Shown piece after piece: positions 27,251 to 36,453 of a stretch of 64,000 nucleotides of DNA. Positions within the stretch are counted from its first letter, which is position 1, and each line of letters begins with the position of its first letter. The DNA lies in the NCBI GenBank assembly GCA_965657085.1, contig CBFHND010000003.1, positions 1 to 64,000 on the forward strand, read 5' to 3'. Made by a program: the position numbers and the translations under genes. The notes beneath the pieces are model-generated. The model searched no databases, was not told the origin of the DNA, and was given only the letters and a program-made list of their open reading frames with translations. The stretch comes from CBFHND01 sp965657085 (GTDB lineage Bacteria; Pseudomonadota; Alphaproteobacteria; Rhodobacterales; Rhodobacteraceae).

Positions 27251-27937
27251 ATGCCCATCACCACCTGCATCTTTGACGCCTATGGCACCTTGTTCGACGT
27301 CGCCGCCGCCGCACGGCAAGCGGCGTCGGAACCTGATTTCGAGCGGCTTCAAGGCACATGGCCCGCGCTGGCCGAACACTGGCGCGCCAAGCAGTTGCAA
27401 TACACATGGCTGCGCGCGGTCATCGGGGCGCACACCGATTTCTGGGAGGTCACCGCACAAGGCCTCGATTGGGCATTGGAAAAAACCGGGTTGGATGGGG
27501 ATGCCGCCCTGCGCCAGCGGCTGCTTGATCTTTATTGGGAGCTTGAAGCCTACCCGGAGGTCCCGGACATGCTGCGCGCGCTGAAGGATGCAGGGTTGAA
27601 CACTGCGATCCTGTCCAACGGATCGCCGAAGATGCTGCAAGGGGCCGTGCAATCAGCAGGCATCGGCGATGTGCTGGATGACAGCCTGTCCGTCGAATCC
27701 GTTGGCATCTTCAAACCCGATGCGCGGGTTTACGACCTTGTGGGCGCACGCTTTGGCTGTGCCAAATCCGAGGTGCTGTTCGTGTCCTCGAACGGCTGGG
27801 ATGCAGGGGCTGCGGCGGGCTATGGGTTTACCACGGCCTGGGTCAACCGCGCGGGCGATCCGGTGGACCGGCTGCCCGCGACCCCGCAACATATGCTGGC
27901 CGATCTGACCGGCATTCCCGCCCTGGCAGGAGTATAA
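27251..27937 (+). CDS. (S)-2-haloacid dehalogenase-type HAD hydrolase
   Basis: The 228-residue product starts MPITTCIFDAYGTLFDVAAA; the Asp of FDAYGT is the HAD nucleophile. It also has AILSNGSPKML, KPDARVYDL and the FVSSNGWDAGAAAGYGF motif typical of haloacid dehalogenase type II. These enzymes replace the halogen of 2-haloacids with OH. It heads a six-gene plus-strand run; the next gene begins four bases later. GGAG precedes the ATG. Confidence 0.92.
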   Translation: MPITTCIFDAYGTLFDVAAAARQAASEPDFERLQGTWPALAEHWRAKQLQYTWLRAVIGAHTDFWEVTAQGLDWALEKTGLDGDAALRQRLLDLYWELEAYPEVPDMLRALKDAGLNTAILSNGSPKMLQGAVQSAGIGDVLDDSLSVESVGIFKPDARVYDLVGARFGCAKSEVLFVSSNGWDAGAAAGYGFTTAWVNRAGDPVDRLPATPQHMLADLTGIPALAGV

Positions 27938-27940
27938 TCC

Positions 27941-28912
27941 ATGAACATCGACATGATCCGCGCCGCCGCCAAACGGCTTGAAGGCCACGCCCGACGGACG
28001 CCCCTGTTGAACAGCCCGTTTATCGACGATCTGGCCGGGCGCCGCGTCTGGGTCAAACCCGAATGCCTGCAACACACCGGCAGCTTCAAGTTTCGCGGCG
28101 GGTGGTCGGCCCTGTCGGCCCTTGCGCCTGAAACACGCGCCAAGGGGGTCATCGCCTATTCCAGCGGCAACCACGCCCAGGGGGTTGCCCACGCCGCGAC
28201 CCTGCACGGGGTGCCATCGGTGATCGTCATGCCCTCGGACGCCCCCGCCCTGAAACTGGCCAACACGCGCGCTTTGGGGGCCGAGGTTGTTACCTATGAC
28301 CGTGGGACAGAGGACCGCGATGCCATCGGCGCGGCCCTCGCCGCCGAACGGGGCCTGACCCTGATCCGCCCCTATGATGAGCCGCAGGTGATCGCGGGCC
28401 AAGGCACCTGCGGCCTCGAGATTGCCGAACAGGCGCAAGAGCTTGGGGTGAATGCCACCGAAGTGCTGGTGTGCTGTGGTGGCGGTGGTCTGACCGGCGG
28501 CATTGCCCTTGCACTGGAGGCCGATGCCCCGCACATGCGCGTGCGCCCGGTAGAGCCCGAGGGATTTGACGATGTGAAACGGTCGCTTGCCACGGGCAGC
28601 ATCCAGCGCAACGCGGCCGTGTCGGGCAATATCTGCGATGCGATCATCTCGCCGCAGCCGGGCGACATCACCTTTCCCATCATGGCGCGGCTGTGCGGCC
28701 CGGGGCTGGCGGTCAACGAGGATGAGGCCCTGCGCGCCATGGCGCAGGCGTTCCTGCGCCTCAAGATCGTGGCCGAACCCGGCGGGGCCGTGGCGCTGGC
28801 CGCAGCCCTGTTCCGCAAAGACGAGATTGAAAGCGAAGACGTGATCGTGACAGTGTCGGGCGGAAACGTGGACCCTGCCATGTTTGCCCGCGCCCTGGAG
28901 ACCCTTGCATGA
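27941..28912 (+). CDS. PLP-dependent threonine/serine dehydratase family protein
   Basis: The 323-residue fold-type II PLP enzyme has the PLP lysine in HTGSFKFRGGWSAL, the substrate loop YSSGNHAQGVAHAA and the phosphate-binding CCGGGGLTGG. No C-terminal ACT domain is present, so it resembles catabolic threonine dehydratase, serine racemase or 3-hydroxyaspartate dehydratase more than biosynthetic IlvA. The substrate cannot be fixed. It sits between a dehalogenase and an EEP-family gene, overlapping the latter by four bases. Confidence 0.88.
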   Translation: MNIDMIRAAAKRLEGHARRTPLLNSPFIDDLAGRRVWVKPECLQHTGSFKFRGGWSALSALAPETRAKGVIAYSSGNHAQGVAHAATLHGVPSVIVMPSDAPALKLANTRALGAEVVTYDRGTEDRDAIGAALAAERGLTLIRPYDEPQVIAGQGTCGLEIAEQAQELGVNATEVLVCCGGGGLTGGIALALEADAPHMRVRPVEPEGFDDVKRSLATGSIQRNAAVSGNICDAIISPQPGDITFPIMARLCGPGLAVNEDEALRAMAQAFLRLKIVAEPGGAVALAAALFRKDEIESEDVIVTVSGGNVDPAMFARALETLA

Positions 28913-30120
28913 CCCGCTTCACCATCGCCAGCTTCAACGTCAAGAACCTCATCGGGCCGGACAAGGAATACTATGAATTCCAGCGCTATACCCCCGAGGA
29001 ATATGCGTGGAAACGCGACTGGCTGAGCGAGCAGTTGCAATCGCTCAATGCCGATATCGTGGGCTTTCAGGAAATCTTCGAACAGGAGGCCCTGCGCGAC
29101 GTGATCGACATGGCCGATGCCGAAGGGGCCGAGGCCAACGCCGCGGCGATCCCCAGCCGGGACAAGAAATACCGCAAGAAGGCGATCTTTCGCAAATTGG
29201 CCTATGCGCCCTATTCGGAAGCCAGCCTTGCCTTTGCGCCCAATGTTACGGACGGCGAACCGGGCCACCGCCGCCCCGGCTTGGCAATCCTGTCACGCTT
29301 CGGTTTTCAGGGGGAACCCGAAGTCATTCAGGATCTGGCACGCCCCTTGCACATCCCGCTGCAAGCCTTGGGCGGGGGTGGTGATGCAGGCCACTACACG
29401 TTGGAAAGGCTCAGCCGCCCGATCCTCAAGGCGCGTATTCCCGTAGGCGACCGGGTTATCACCGTGTTCAATTGCCACCTGAAATCCAAACTGGGCGAAT
29501 TCATAAGGCCCAAGGGCGCCGAATACGCACCCGAGGCAGATCTGGTGAACTACGACCCCGTGGGCCGCGCCATGGGATCGCTGCGCGCCGCCTTGCGCCG
29601 CATGGCCGAGGCCTGGGTGCTGCGTCGCGAAATCATGGACGAGATCAAGGCGGGGCACCCTGTGATGGTGCTGGGCGATTTCAATGATGGCGAACATGCG
29701 GTCAGCTCCGAAATCATCGCGGGCGAAGTCCCGTTTCGTAACTATTCATGGATGCTGCGCCATGATGCCAAGAGCCATTCCGACCGCTACACGCGCGAGG
29801 AAAACCAGATCATCACCGAAGCCGTGCAAGCCGCGCGCCTGCATTCGGCGGAAAAGCAGTTCGTGCGCAAAAGCCTGCGCGACATGGTCTACACATCGGC
29901 CTTCGGGGGCGTTTACGAAAGCATCGACCAGATTTACATGTCACGGCACTTTCTGCCCGAAGCACCGGACAGCATCGGCGAGATGGAGTATTACAGCGTC
30001 ATGAACGATCATCTGACGGATGGCAGCCACGTCGAAGCACCCTATAACAAGCTGGCGTCGGACCACGGCCAGATCATGGCGCATATCCGGCTGGGCACCG
30101 AAGAAGGAGACCAAAGATGA
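28909..30120 (+). CDS. endonuclease/exonuclease/phosphatase-family hydrolase
   Basis: The 403-residue protein shows the EEP fold: FTIASFNVKNLIGPDKEYYE (Asn for metal), ADIVGFQEIFEQEALRD (Glu), VFNCHLKSK (His), MVLGDFNDGEHAV (Asp/Asn) and MNDHLTDGSHVE (Asp-His) near the C-terminus. No signal peptide is visible, so it acts in the cytosol. Substrates of this family range from nucleic acids to phospholipids; it could hydrolyse a phosphoester in the pathway of its neighbours. It overlaps pcaD by four bases. Confidence 0.88.
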   Translation: MTRFTIASFNVKNLIGPDKEYYEFQRYTPEEYAWKRDWLSEQLQSLNADIVGFQEIFEQEALRDVIDMADAEGAEANAAAIPSRDKKYRKKAIFRKLAYAPYSEASLAFAPNVTDGEPGHRRPGLAILSRFGFQGEPEVIQDLARPLHIPLQALGGGGDAGHYTLERLSRPILKARIPVGDRVITVFNCHLKSKLGEFIRPKGAEYAPEADLVNYDPVGRAMGSLRAALRRMAEAWVLRREIMDEIKAGHPVMVLGDFNDGEHAVSSEIIAGEVPFRNYSWMLRHDAKSHSDRYTREENQIITEAVQAARLHSAEKQFVRKSLRDMVYTSAFGGVYESIDQIYMSRHFLPEAPDSIGEMEYYSVMNDHLTDGSHVEAPYNKLASDHGQIMAHIRLGTEEGDQR

Positions 30121-30905
30121 ACCTTGCAGATCTGGGCGACGTGCGCCTGCATTACCGCATCGATGGTCCCGACGATGGCGCGCCGGTGGTCTTTGCCAAT
30201 TCGCTGGGCACCGACATGCGGTTGTGGGATCCTATCCTGCCGCTCTTGCCCGAAGGTCTGCGCATCCTGCGGTTCGACAAGCGTGGACATGGCCTGTCGA
30301 CCTGTCCCAAGGCGCCCTATTCCATGGGTGCATTGGTGGGCGATGCCGAAAAACTGATGGACATGACGGGCTTCAAGGATGCGCTGTTTGTTGGCCTGTC
30401 CATCGGCGGGATGATCGCGCAGGGGCTGGCGGTCAAGCGTCTCGATCTGGTGCGCGCCGTGGTTCTGTCGAACACGGGTGCGCGCATCGGCAACCCTGAC
30501 CTGTGGAACGACCGTATTCAGGGCGTGCGCGATGGCGGGATCGAGGCATTGGCGGATGCTGTGATGGAGCGGTGGTTTTCCAGGGAGTTCCGCGAAGGCC
30601 CCGATCTTGAGCTGTGGCGCAACCTGTTGGTGCGCACCCCGGACGAAGGATACATCGGCTGTTCGGCGGCGATCTCGGGCACGGATTTCTATACCACCAC
30701 GGCCAGTCTGCGCCTGCCCACCCTGGGCATTGCAGGGGCCGAAGACGGCGCGACCCCGCCCGATCTGGTACGCGAAACCGTAGAACTGATCCCCGGCAGC
30801 CAGTTCCACCTGATCCGCAAGGCCGGGCATCTGCCGTGCGTGGAACAGCCACAGGAATACGCCGACGTCCTGACCCGGTTCATGCGCGATACGGGCCATA
30901 TCTGA
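30117..30905 (+). CDS. pcaD: 3-oxoadipate enol-lactonase
   Basis: The 262-residue alpha/beta-hydrolase has the nucleophile Ser in ALFVGLSIGGMIAQGLAV, an Asp in GIAGAEDGATPPDLV and a His in LIRKAGHLPCVEQPQ. Sequence pattern and the following pcaB gene match PcaD of the beta-ketoadipate pathway, which opens 3-oxoadipate enol-lactone. The start overlaps the EEP gene by four bases. The usual pcaHG (protocatechuate dioxygenase) genes are not in the window. Confidence 0.9.
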   Translation: MNLADLGDVRLHYRIDGPDDGAPVVFANSLGTDMRLWDPILPLLPEGLRILRFDKRGHGLSTCPKAPYSMGALVGDAEKLMDMTGFKDALFVGLSIGGMIAQGLAVKRLDLVRAVVLSNTGARIGNPDLWNDRIQGVRDGGIEALADAVMERWFSREFREGPDLELWRNLLVRTPDEGYIGCSAAISGTDFYTTTASLRLPTLGIAGAEDGATPPDLVRETVELIPGSQFHLIRKAGHLPCVEQPQEYADVLTRFMRDTGHI

Positions 30906-30907
30906 TC

Positions 30908-32242
30908 ATGGCGGCCAGCGTTTTCGGCAGCGCCCTTTACGGGTCACTCTTCCCCACGGGCGAGGCTGGACGGCTCTTTTCCGACAGCGCCGAAGTGCGT
31001 GCCATGCTGTTGGTCGAAGGGGCTTTGGCCAAGGTGCAAGGCCGCCTTGGTGTCATCCCTGAGATCAGCGCCGCCGCCATTCACCGTGCCAGCCTTGAGG
31101 TCATTGTAGACCCCGGCGCATTGGCCGAAGCCACCGGGCGGAATGGTGTGCCCGTGCCCGGTCTGGTCGCCACCTTCCGCACCGAGATGAACGCCCCCGA
31201 ACACGCGCAATACGTCCATTGGGGAGCCACCAGCCAGGACATCATCGACACCGCACTGATGCTGCGCCTGCGTCAGGCGCTGGGACTGCTGGAGGGTGAC
31301 CTCAAATCCCTTCTGGCCCTGTTGGCCGAGGCCGCTGACACCTATGCCGAAACCCCAATGCCCGCGCGCACCTACGGTCAGATCGCCACCCCGACCAGTT
31401 GGGGGGCCGTTCTGGCCGGGTGGGGCGCGCCGCTGATCGACGCGTTGGAGGCTTTGCCAGACGTGCGGGGACGCAGCCTCTGGGTGTCGTTGTCCGGTGC
31501 GGCGGGCACTGCCTCGGCGCTGGGGCCACAGGCGGCAGAGACACGCGCGGGTCTGGCCGAGGCCTTGGGGCTGAACGACCCGCACCGCACATGGCACACC
31601 GACCGGGTGCCCCTGATGCGCATCGCGCAGTGGATGGCCAATGTGACGGCAGCGCTCTCGACCATGGGTCAGGGGCTGATCGGCCTGACGATGTCAGGGA
31701 TCGAAGAGGTGTCCCTGACCGATGCGGGCGCGTCCTCCACCATGCCGCAAAAACAAAACCCGGTGGGGCCTTCCGCATTGGTGGCCCTCAACACCCACAT
31801 GGGCGCGCAGATGGCTGCCCTGCAAACCGCCGCGAGCCACCAGCATCAGCGCGATGGTGCAGCATGGTTTGCCGAATGGATGATCCTGCCGCAGATCGCC
31901 TTGAGCACGGCAAGCGCGCTGCAACATGCGCTGGCATTGACCGAAACAACCACCCCATGCACCGACAGAATGCGCGCGGCGCTTGACGGCGGTTTGGGCC
32001 TCATCCATGCAGAGGCGCTCAGTTTTGCGCTGGCGGCACAGATGCCGCGCCCCGAGGCGCAGGCCGCGACCAAGGCGCTGTGCAAGGCGGCACAAGACAC
32101 CGGCACCCCCCTGCCTGATCTGGCGCGTGCAGACCATCCCGATCTGCCGCCCGACCTGTTCGACCCGTCCGCACAGATGGGCGATGCACCTGCCGCCGCA
32201 CGTGCGTTCGCCGACCGTGCACGAAAGGCCGCAACCACGTGA
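30908..32242 (+). CDS. pcaB: 3-carboxy-cis,cis-muconate cycloisomerase
   Basis: The 444-residue product belongs to the fumarase/aspartase superfamily. The signature GASSTMPQKQNPVGPSALVA is the flexible catalytic loop, and VHWGATSQDIIDTALMLRLR is the His/Thr-containing site shared with adenylosuccinate lyase. It cycloisomerises 3-carboxymuconate in protocatechuate degradation. The ATG at 30908 lies 2 bases after the pcaD stop, so the two are coupled. Confidence 0.93.
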   Translation: MAASVFGSALYGSLFPTGEAGRLFSDSAEVRAMLLVEGALAKVQGRLGVIPEISAAAIHRASLEVIVDPGALAEATGRNGVPVPGLVATFRTEMNAPEHAQYVHWGATSQDIIDTALMLRLRQALGLLEGDLKSLLALLAEAADTYAETPMPARTYGQIATPTSWGAVLAGWGAPLIDALEALPDVRGRSLWVSLSGAAGTASALGPQAAETRAGLAEALGLNDPHRTWHTDRVPLMRIAQWMANVTAALSTMGQGLIGLTMSGIEEVSLTDAGASSTMPQKQNPVGPSALVALNTHMGAQMAALQTAASHQHQRDGAAWFAEWMILPQIALSTASALQHALALTETTTPCTDRMRAALDGGLGLIHAEALSFALAAQMPRPEAQAATKALCKAAQDTGTPLPDLARADHPDLPPDLFDPSAQMGDAPAAARAFADRARKAATT

Positions 32243-33441
32243 GGTTGCCCGTCGTCTTCATCCTGATCACCGTCATGCTGGACGCGATGGGCATTGGCCT
32301 GATCATCCCCGTGATGCCCGACCTGATCCGCGAAGTGAACGGCGGTGATCTGGCACAAGCAGCCCTTTGGGGCGGGGTTCTGTCCACGACCTTTGCCGTC
32401 ATGCAGTTCCTCTTTGGCCCCATCATCGGGGGGTTGTCCGACCGCTATGGCAGGCGGCCCGTTCTGTTGATTTCACTGGTAGTCATGGCGCTGGATTATC
32501 TGGTCATGGCCGTGGCGGGCACCATTTGGCTGTTGTTGGCAGGCCGCGTCGTCGGCGGAATCACCGCCGCCACACAATCGACCGCCAATGCCTACATGGC
32601 CGATATCTCGCGCCCCGAGGAAAAGGCCGCCAACTTCGGCCTGATCGGCGCGGCCTTTGGCATGGGCTTTGTGCTTGGCCCGTTGATGGGCGGTTTACTG
32701 GCAGAATTCGGCACCCGTGCGCCGTTCTATGCGGCGGGCGCGCTGGCGGCGCTGAATGCAGCCTTCGGGTGGTTCGTCCTGACCGAAACCGTGACCGATC
32801 GCATCCGACGCCCGTTCTCACTGGCCCGCGCCAACCCGCTGGGCACGCTCAAGGTTCTGGGGCGACTGCCGGGTCTTGGTGCACTTCTGTTCGTCTATTT
32901 TCTCTACCAGGTGGCATTTACCGTTTATCCAGCGGTCTGGAGCTATTTCGGACAGGAACGCTTTGGCTGGAGCCCCGCGATGATCGGGCTGAGCCTTGCC
33001 CTGTTCGGGATCATGTTGGCCATCGTGCAGGGTGGTTTGATCCGGGTGGTGCTGCGGGTTCTGGGCGAACGCGGCACGGTGATCTATGGCCATGTCTTCG
33101 ATGTGTTTGCCTTTCTGGCGCTGGCCTTTGTCACGTCGGGCACCATCGCTTTGATCCTCACCCCGATCGCCGCCTTTGCGGCGGTGATCACCCCCGCACT
33201 GCAGGGGATCATGTCAAAAACCGTGGGCGACGATCAGCAGGGCGAATTGCAAGGCGCGCTGACTTCGGTATCGGCGTTGGCGATGATCCTGTCACCGCTG
33301 ATGATGACCTATGTCTTTGCGGTGTTCACCGGGCGCGATGCGGCGCTCTATATGCCGGGCGCGCCCTTTGTTCTGTCGGCCTGCCTGATTGTGGCGGGGT
33401 TGGCCATGTTCATGTGGCGCGGCCCGGCGCGGGTTCCCTGA
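32239..33441 (+). CDS. MFS efflux transporter, TCR/Tet type
   Basis: The 400-residue product has 12 predicted membrane helices. The motif A loop GGLSDRYGRRPVLLISL lies between helices 2 and 3, and a TetA-like helix 1 reads LDAMGIGLIIPVMP. The start is a GTG overlapping the pcaB stop. Relatives export drugs such as tetracycline, but the operon position after pcaDB suggests export or import of a related organic acid. Substrate unproved. Confidence 0.88.
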   Translation: MRLPVVFILITVMLDAMGIGLIIPVMPDLIREVNGGDLAQAALWGGVLSTTFAVMQFLFGPIIGGLSDRYGRRPVLLISLVVMALDYLVMAVAGTIWLLLAGRVVGGITAATQSTANAYMADISRPEEKAANFGLIGAAFGMGFVLGPLMGGLLAEFGTRAPFYAAGALAALNAAFGWFVLTETVTDRIRRPFSLARANPLGTLKVLGRLPGLGALLFVYFLYQVAFTVYPAVWSYFGQERFGWSPAMIGLSLALFGIMLAIVQGGLIRVVLRVLGERGTVIYGHVFDVFAFLALAFVTSGTIALILTPIAAFAAVITPALQGIMSKTVGDDQQGELQGALTSVSALAMILSPLMMTYVFAVFTGRDAALYMPGAPFVLSACLIVAGLAMFMWRGPARVP

Positions 33442-33561
33442 CGGCGCATCGGGGCCGTGCCGCACGCGGGGCGCTAAAAAGTCGGTTTCAGGCTTGCGCT
33501 TGGGCGGCTGGTCGATCAACGCTGGCACATCCGCGCCACTGGCCCAAGACAAGAGTTCCAA

Positions 33562-34653
33562 ATGCAGACCATCAAAGCCGCCGTATGCCATGAATTTGGT
33601 GCCCCTCTGACCATCGAAGACATTCAGATCCGCGCCCCTGAAATGGGCGAGATCGAAGTTACCCTCGACGCGGTGGCGATCTGCCACTCGGACATCTCCT
33701 TTGCCGACGGCATCTGGGGCGGCAGCCTGCCTGCCGTCTACGGCCACGAGGCCGCAGGCCGCGTCAGCGCGGTGGGCGCTGGCGTGAACGGTGTGCAGGA
33801 AGGCGACAGCGTGGTGGTCACTCTGATCCGGTCCTGCGGGTCCTGTCCCAGCTGCTCGGGCGGGCGCCCTGTATCGTGCGAGACCCCCTATGATGGCGAC
33901 AAGGGGCCAATAACCACAGCCGAGGGCGGCAAGCTGCATCAGGCGATGGCCACCGGCGGCTTTGCTGAAAAGGTGGTTGTGGACCAACGCCAAGTGGTCA
34001 AAGTCTCGCCCGATATCGACAAGGACGTGGCCAGCCTCATTGCCTGTGGCGTGATCACCGGGGTGGGCGCGGTGGTCAATTCCGCAGGCTTGCGCGCAGG
34101 TCAGGACGTGGTGGTGATCGGCGCGGGAGGCGTGGGCCTCAATGCCATTCAGGGTGCGCATATCGCGGGCGCGCGGCGCATCGTGGCGGTGGACATGAGT
34201 CAGGACAAGCTGGATGTGGCCCGCGAATTCGGCGCAACACACGGCGTTCTGGCCACGCACAAGGCACCATGGCTTGCGGCCTACAAGGCCCTGGGCGGAC
34301 GCGGTGCCGATGCCGTGATCGTGACGGTCGGCGCGATCCCCGCCTATGATCAGGCCCCCAACTATCTGGCAGCCGGTGGCAAGGTCATCATGGTGGGCAT
34401 GCCCCATGTGGGTGGGCAATCGGCCTATGAGCCGGTGAACCTTGCCGCCGCCGGTCAGGGCATGGTCGGATCGAAGATGGGCGATGTGGTCATTCAGCGC
34501 GATATCCCGTGGATGGTGGACCTCTATCAGCAGGGGCGGTTGAAGCTTGACGAGTTGATCTCCGGGCGCTGGTCGCTTGATCAGATCAACGAGGCGATTG
34601 CCGACACCAAGAGCGGATCGGCCCGGCGCAATGTGATTGTTTTTGACCGCTGA
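33562..34653 (+). CDS. zinc-dependent alcohol dehydrogenase
   Basis: The 363-residue medium-chain dehydrogenase has the catalytic zinc site in AICHSDISF and YGHEAAGRV, a four-Cys structural zinc lobe in SCGSCPSCSGGRPVSCE and a Rossmann motif VVVIGAGGVGLNAIQGAHIA. It resembles class III/NDMA-type alcohol dehydrogenases. NAD(H) use is likely because an Asp (VAVDMSQDKL) ends the second strand. It is followed 43 bases later by the enolase-superfamily gene, with which it may form a small operon converging on the large cluster. Confidence 0.92.
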   Translation: MQTIKAAVCHEFGAPLTIEDIQIRAPEMGEIEVTLDAVAICHSDISFADGIWGGSLPAVYGHEAAGRVSAVGAGVNGVQEGDSVVVTLIRSCGSCPSCSGGRPVSCETPYDGDKGPITTAEGGKLHQAMATGGFAEKVVVDQRQVVKVSPDIDKDVASLIACGVITGVGAVVNSAGLRAGQDVVVIGAGGVGLNAIQGAHIAGARRIVAVDMSQDKLDVAREFGATHGVLATHKAPWLAAYKALGGRGADAVIVTVGAIPAYDQAPNYLAAGGKVIMVGMPHVGGQSAYEPVNLAAAGQGMVGSKMGDVVIQRDIPWMVDLYQQGRLKLDELISGRWSLDQINEAIADTKSGSARRNVIVFDR

Positions 34654-34696
34654 CGCGGCAAAACTCCTGAGCACAAACAGACAGATAGGACACGAC

Positions 34697-35929
34697 ATGA
34701 AGCTGGTGGACCTCGATGTGATCTTGACAGCGCCCCCTGCACCCGGCTGGGGCGGGCGGTACTGGATACTGGTCAAGCTGACAACGGACACCGGTATCGT
34801 GGGCTGGGGCGAATGCTATGCCTCGTCAGTCGGGCCTGACGCGATGGGTCATGTCATCCGCGATGTCTTTGGCCGTCACATGGAAGGCGAAAACCCCGAG
34901 AACATCGAACTGATGTTCCGCCGCGCCTATTCTTCGGGATTCACCCAGCGGCCCGACCTGACGGTCATGGGCGCGTTTTCAGGATTGGAAATCGCCTGCT
35001 GGGATATCCTTGGCAAGGATCGCGGGCGGCCCGTGCACGCGCTTCTGGGCGGGCGGATGAACGACCGCATTCGCGCCTACACCTATCTCTACCCGCTGCC
35101 GCAGCATGATCTGGGGGCCTTCTGGACCTCGCCCGAGATGGCGGCAGAGTCCGCCGCCGATTGCGTGGCGCGCGGCTATACCGCCGTCAAATTCGATCCC
35201 GCAGGCCCTTACACCCTGCGCGGTGGCCACATGCCAGCCATGAGCGATATCAGCCAGTCCGTGGCCTTTTGCGCCGCCATCCGCGCGGCCGTCGGCGACA
35301 AGGCAGACCTGCTGTTCGGCACGCATGGGCAGTTCAGCACCGCAGGCGCGATCCGGCTGGGCCAAGCGCTAGAGCCCTATTCCCCGCTCTGGTTCGAAGA
35401 GCCGATCCCCCCAGACGCGGTCGAGGAAATGGCAAAGGTCGCGCGCGCGGTGCGCATTCCCGTGGCCACGGGCGAACGTCTGACCACCAAGGCGGAGTTC
35501 GCGCCCGTGTTGCGCAGTGGTGCCGCCACCATACTACAACCCGCACTGGGACGCGCAGGCGGCATCTGGGAAATGAAGAAGGTTGCGGCCATGGCCGAGG
35601 CCTACAACGCACAGATGGCCCCGCATCTTTATGCGGGCCCCGTGGAATGGGCGGCGAACATCCATCTGGCCGCATCCATCCCCAACATCCTGATGTGCGA
35701 AAGCATCGAGACGCCTTTCCACGATGCGTTGATCAAGGGATCGATCCGGGTCGAAGACGGCTACATCACGCCTCCCGATACACCGGGGCTTGGGATAGAC
35801 GTGGACGAGGATCTGGCGCGCGCGCATCCCTATACGGGCGACGGTCTGCATCTGGAAATGCAGGAAGACCCCTGCAACTACGCCGAAGGCAACGCCTTTG
35901 AAGGCGGCGCACCCGCCCCACGCGACTAG
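34697..35929 (+). CDS. mandelate racemase/enolase-superfamily sugar-acid dehydratase-like protein
   Basis: The 410-residue protein has the N-terminal capping domain (1-130) and the (beta/alpha)7-beta barrel. It has the KxD segment AVKFDPAGPYT, metal-site regions LFGTHGQFSTAG, WFEEPIPPD and ATGERLTT, and APHLYAGPVEWAANIHLAAS near the end, which holds the catalytic His of the D-galactonate/gluconate-dehydratase-like subgroups. A sugar-acid dehydratase is therefore the best guess. The ATG at 34697 gives the family N-terminus. Its stop overlaps that of the CIA30-like gene. Confidence 0.88.
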   Translation: MKLVDLDVILTAPPAPGWGGRYWILVKLTTDTGIVGWGECYASSVGPDAMGHVIRDVFGRHMEGENPENIELMFRRAYSSGFTQRPDLTVMGAFSGLEIACWDILGKDRGRPVHALLGGRMNDRIRAYTYLYPLPQHDLGAFWTSPEMAAESAADCVARGYTAVKFDPAGPYTLRGGHMPAMSDISQSVAFCAAIRAAVGDKADLLFGTHGQFSTAGAIRLGQALEPYSPLWFEEPIPPDAVEEMAKVARAVRIPVATGERLTTKAEFAPVLRSGAATILQPALGRAGGIWEMKKVAAMAEAYNAQMAPHLYAGPVEWAANIHLAASIPNILMCESIETPFHDALIKGSIRVEDGYITPPDTPGLGIDVDEDLARAHPYTGDGLHLEMQEDPCNYAEGNAFEGGAPAPRD

Positions 35930-36453
35930 CGGTAAAGGCGGATGCCTGCCACGGCGATGTCGGCCTGAAATTCGCGCCCCACGGCCAGAACGCCTATCCG
36001 GCGCAGCTGGGCCGGATCAAATGCCGCGTCGGTGCGATGCGGCTCGAAGCGCGCGAAAGGAAGCCGCAAGGTTGTCCACTCTTGCGGCGCATTGAAAGAC
36101 AGGCGAAACGACTGCCACGGACGGTTCAACGCCGTGGTGCGCAAACGCAAGTCATAGTCTTCGGCATTGCCGCGCACGTCAATCTCGATACCGTTGAAGC
36201 CGCTGGCATCTGCGCTCAGGTCAAAGGCAATCTGGATGAAGCCGCCGTTGTTGTCGGTTGAAACGGCGCCGGTCAGGCGGGTGGCCATACGGCCCGCAAC
36301 CTCTTCACGCGCAGCCTGCCCTTGCGACACGCCACCCATCACTTCATCGGCCACATAGCGCCAGTCGGGATCAAGTTGCATCATGGGTCCTTCTGCTAGG
36401 GCGAAGTTGGAGCAGGACAAAAGCCCGCACAGGATCAGGGGCATGAGGCGCAT
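35926..36453 (-). CDS. CIA30-like (NADH:ubiquinone intermediate-associated 30) exported protein
   Basis: The 175-residue product has an N-terminal signal or lipoprotein-type segment (LILCGLLSCSNFALA) and a galactose-binding-like beta sandwich with WRYVADEVMGGVSQGQAARE and a NNGGFIQIAFDLSADASGFN core, as in CIA30-domain proteins. In bacteria these are often secreted and of unknown role; the fold can bind carbohydrate. The start overlaps the RraA gene stop by one base. It is the last gene of the long minus-strand run. Confidence 0.85.
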   Translation of the reverse strand: MRLMPLILCGLLSCSNFALAEGPMMQLDPDWRYVADEVMGGVSQGQAAREEVAGRMATRLTGAVSTDNNGGFIQIAFDLSADASGFNGIEIDVRGNAEDYDLRLRTTALNRPWQSFRLSFNAPQEWTTLRLPFARFEPHRTDAAFDPAQLRRIGVLAVGREFQADIAVAGIRLYR

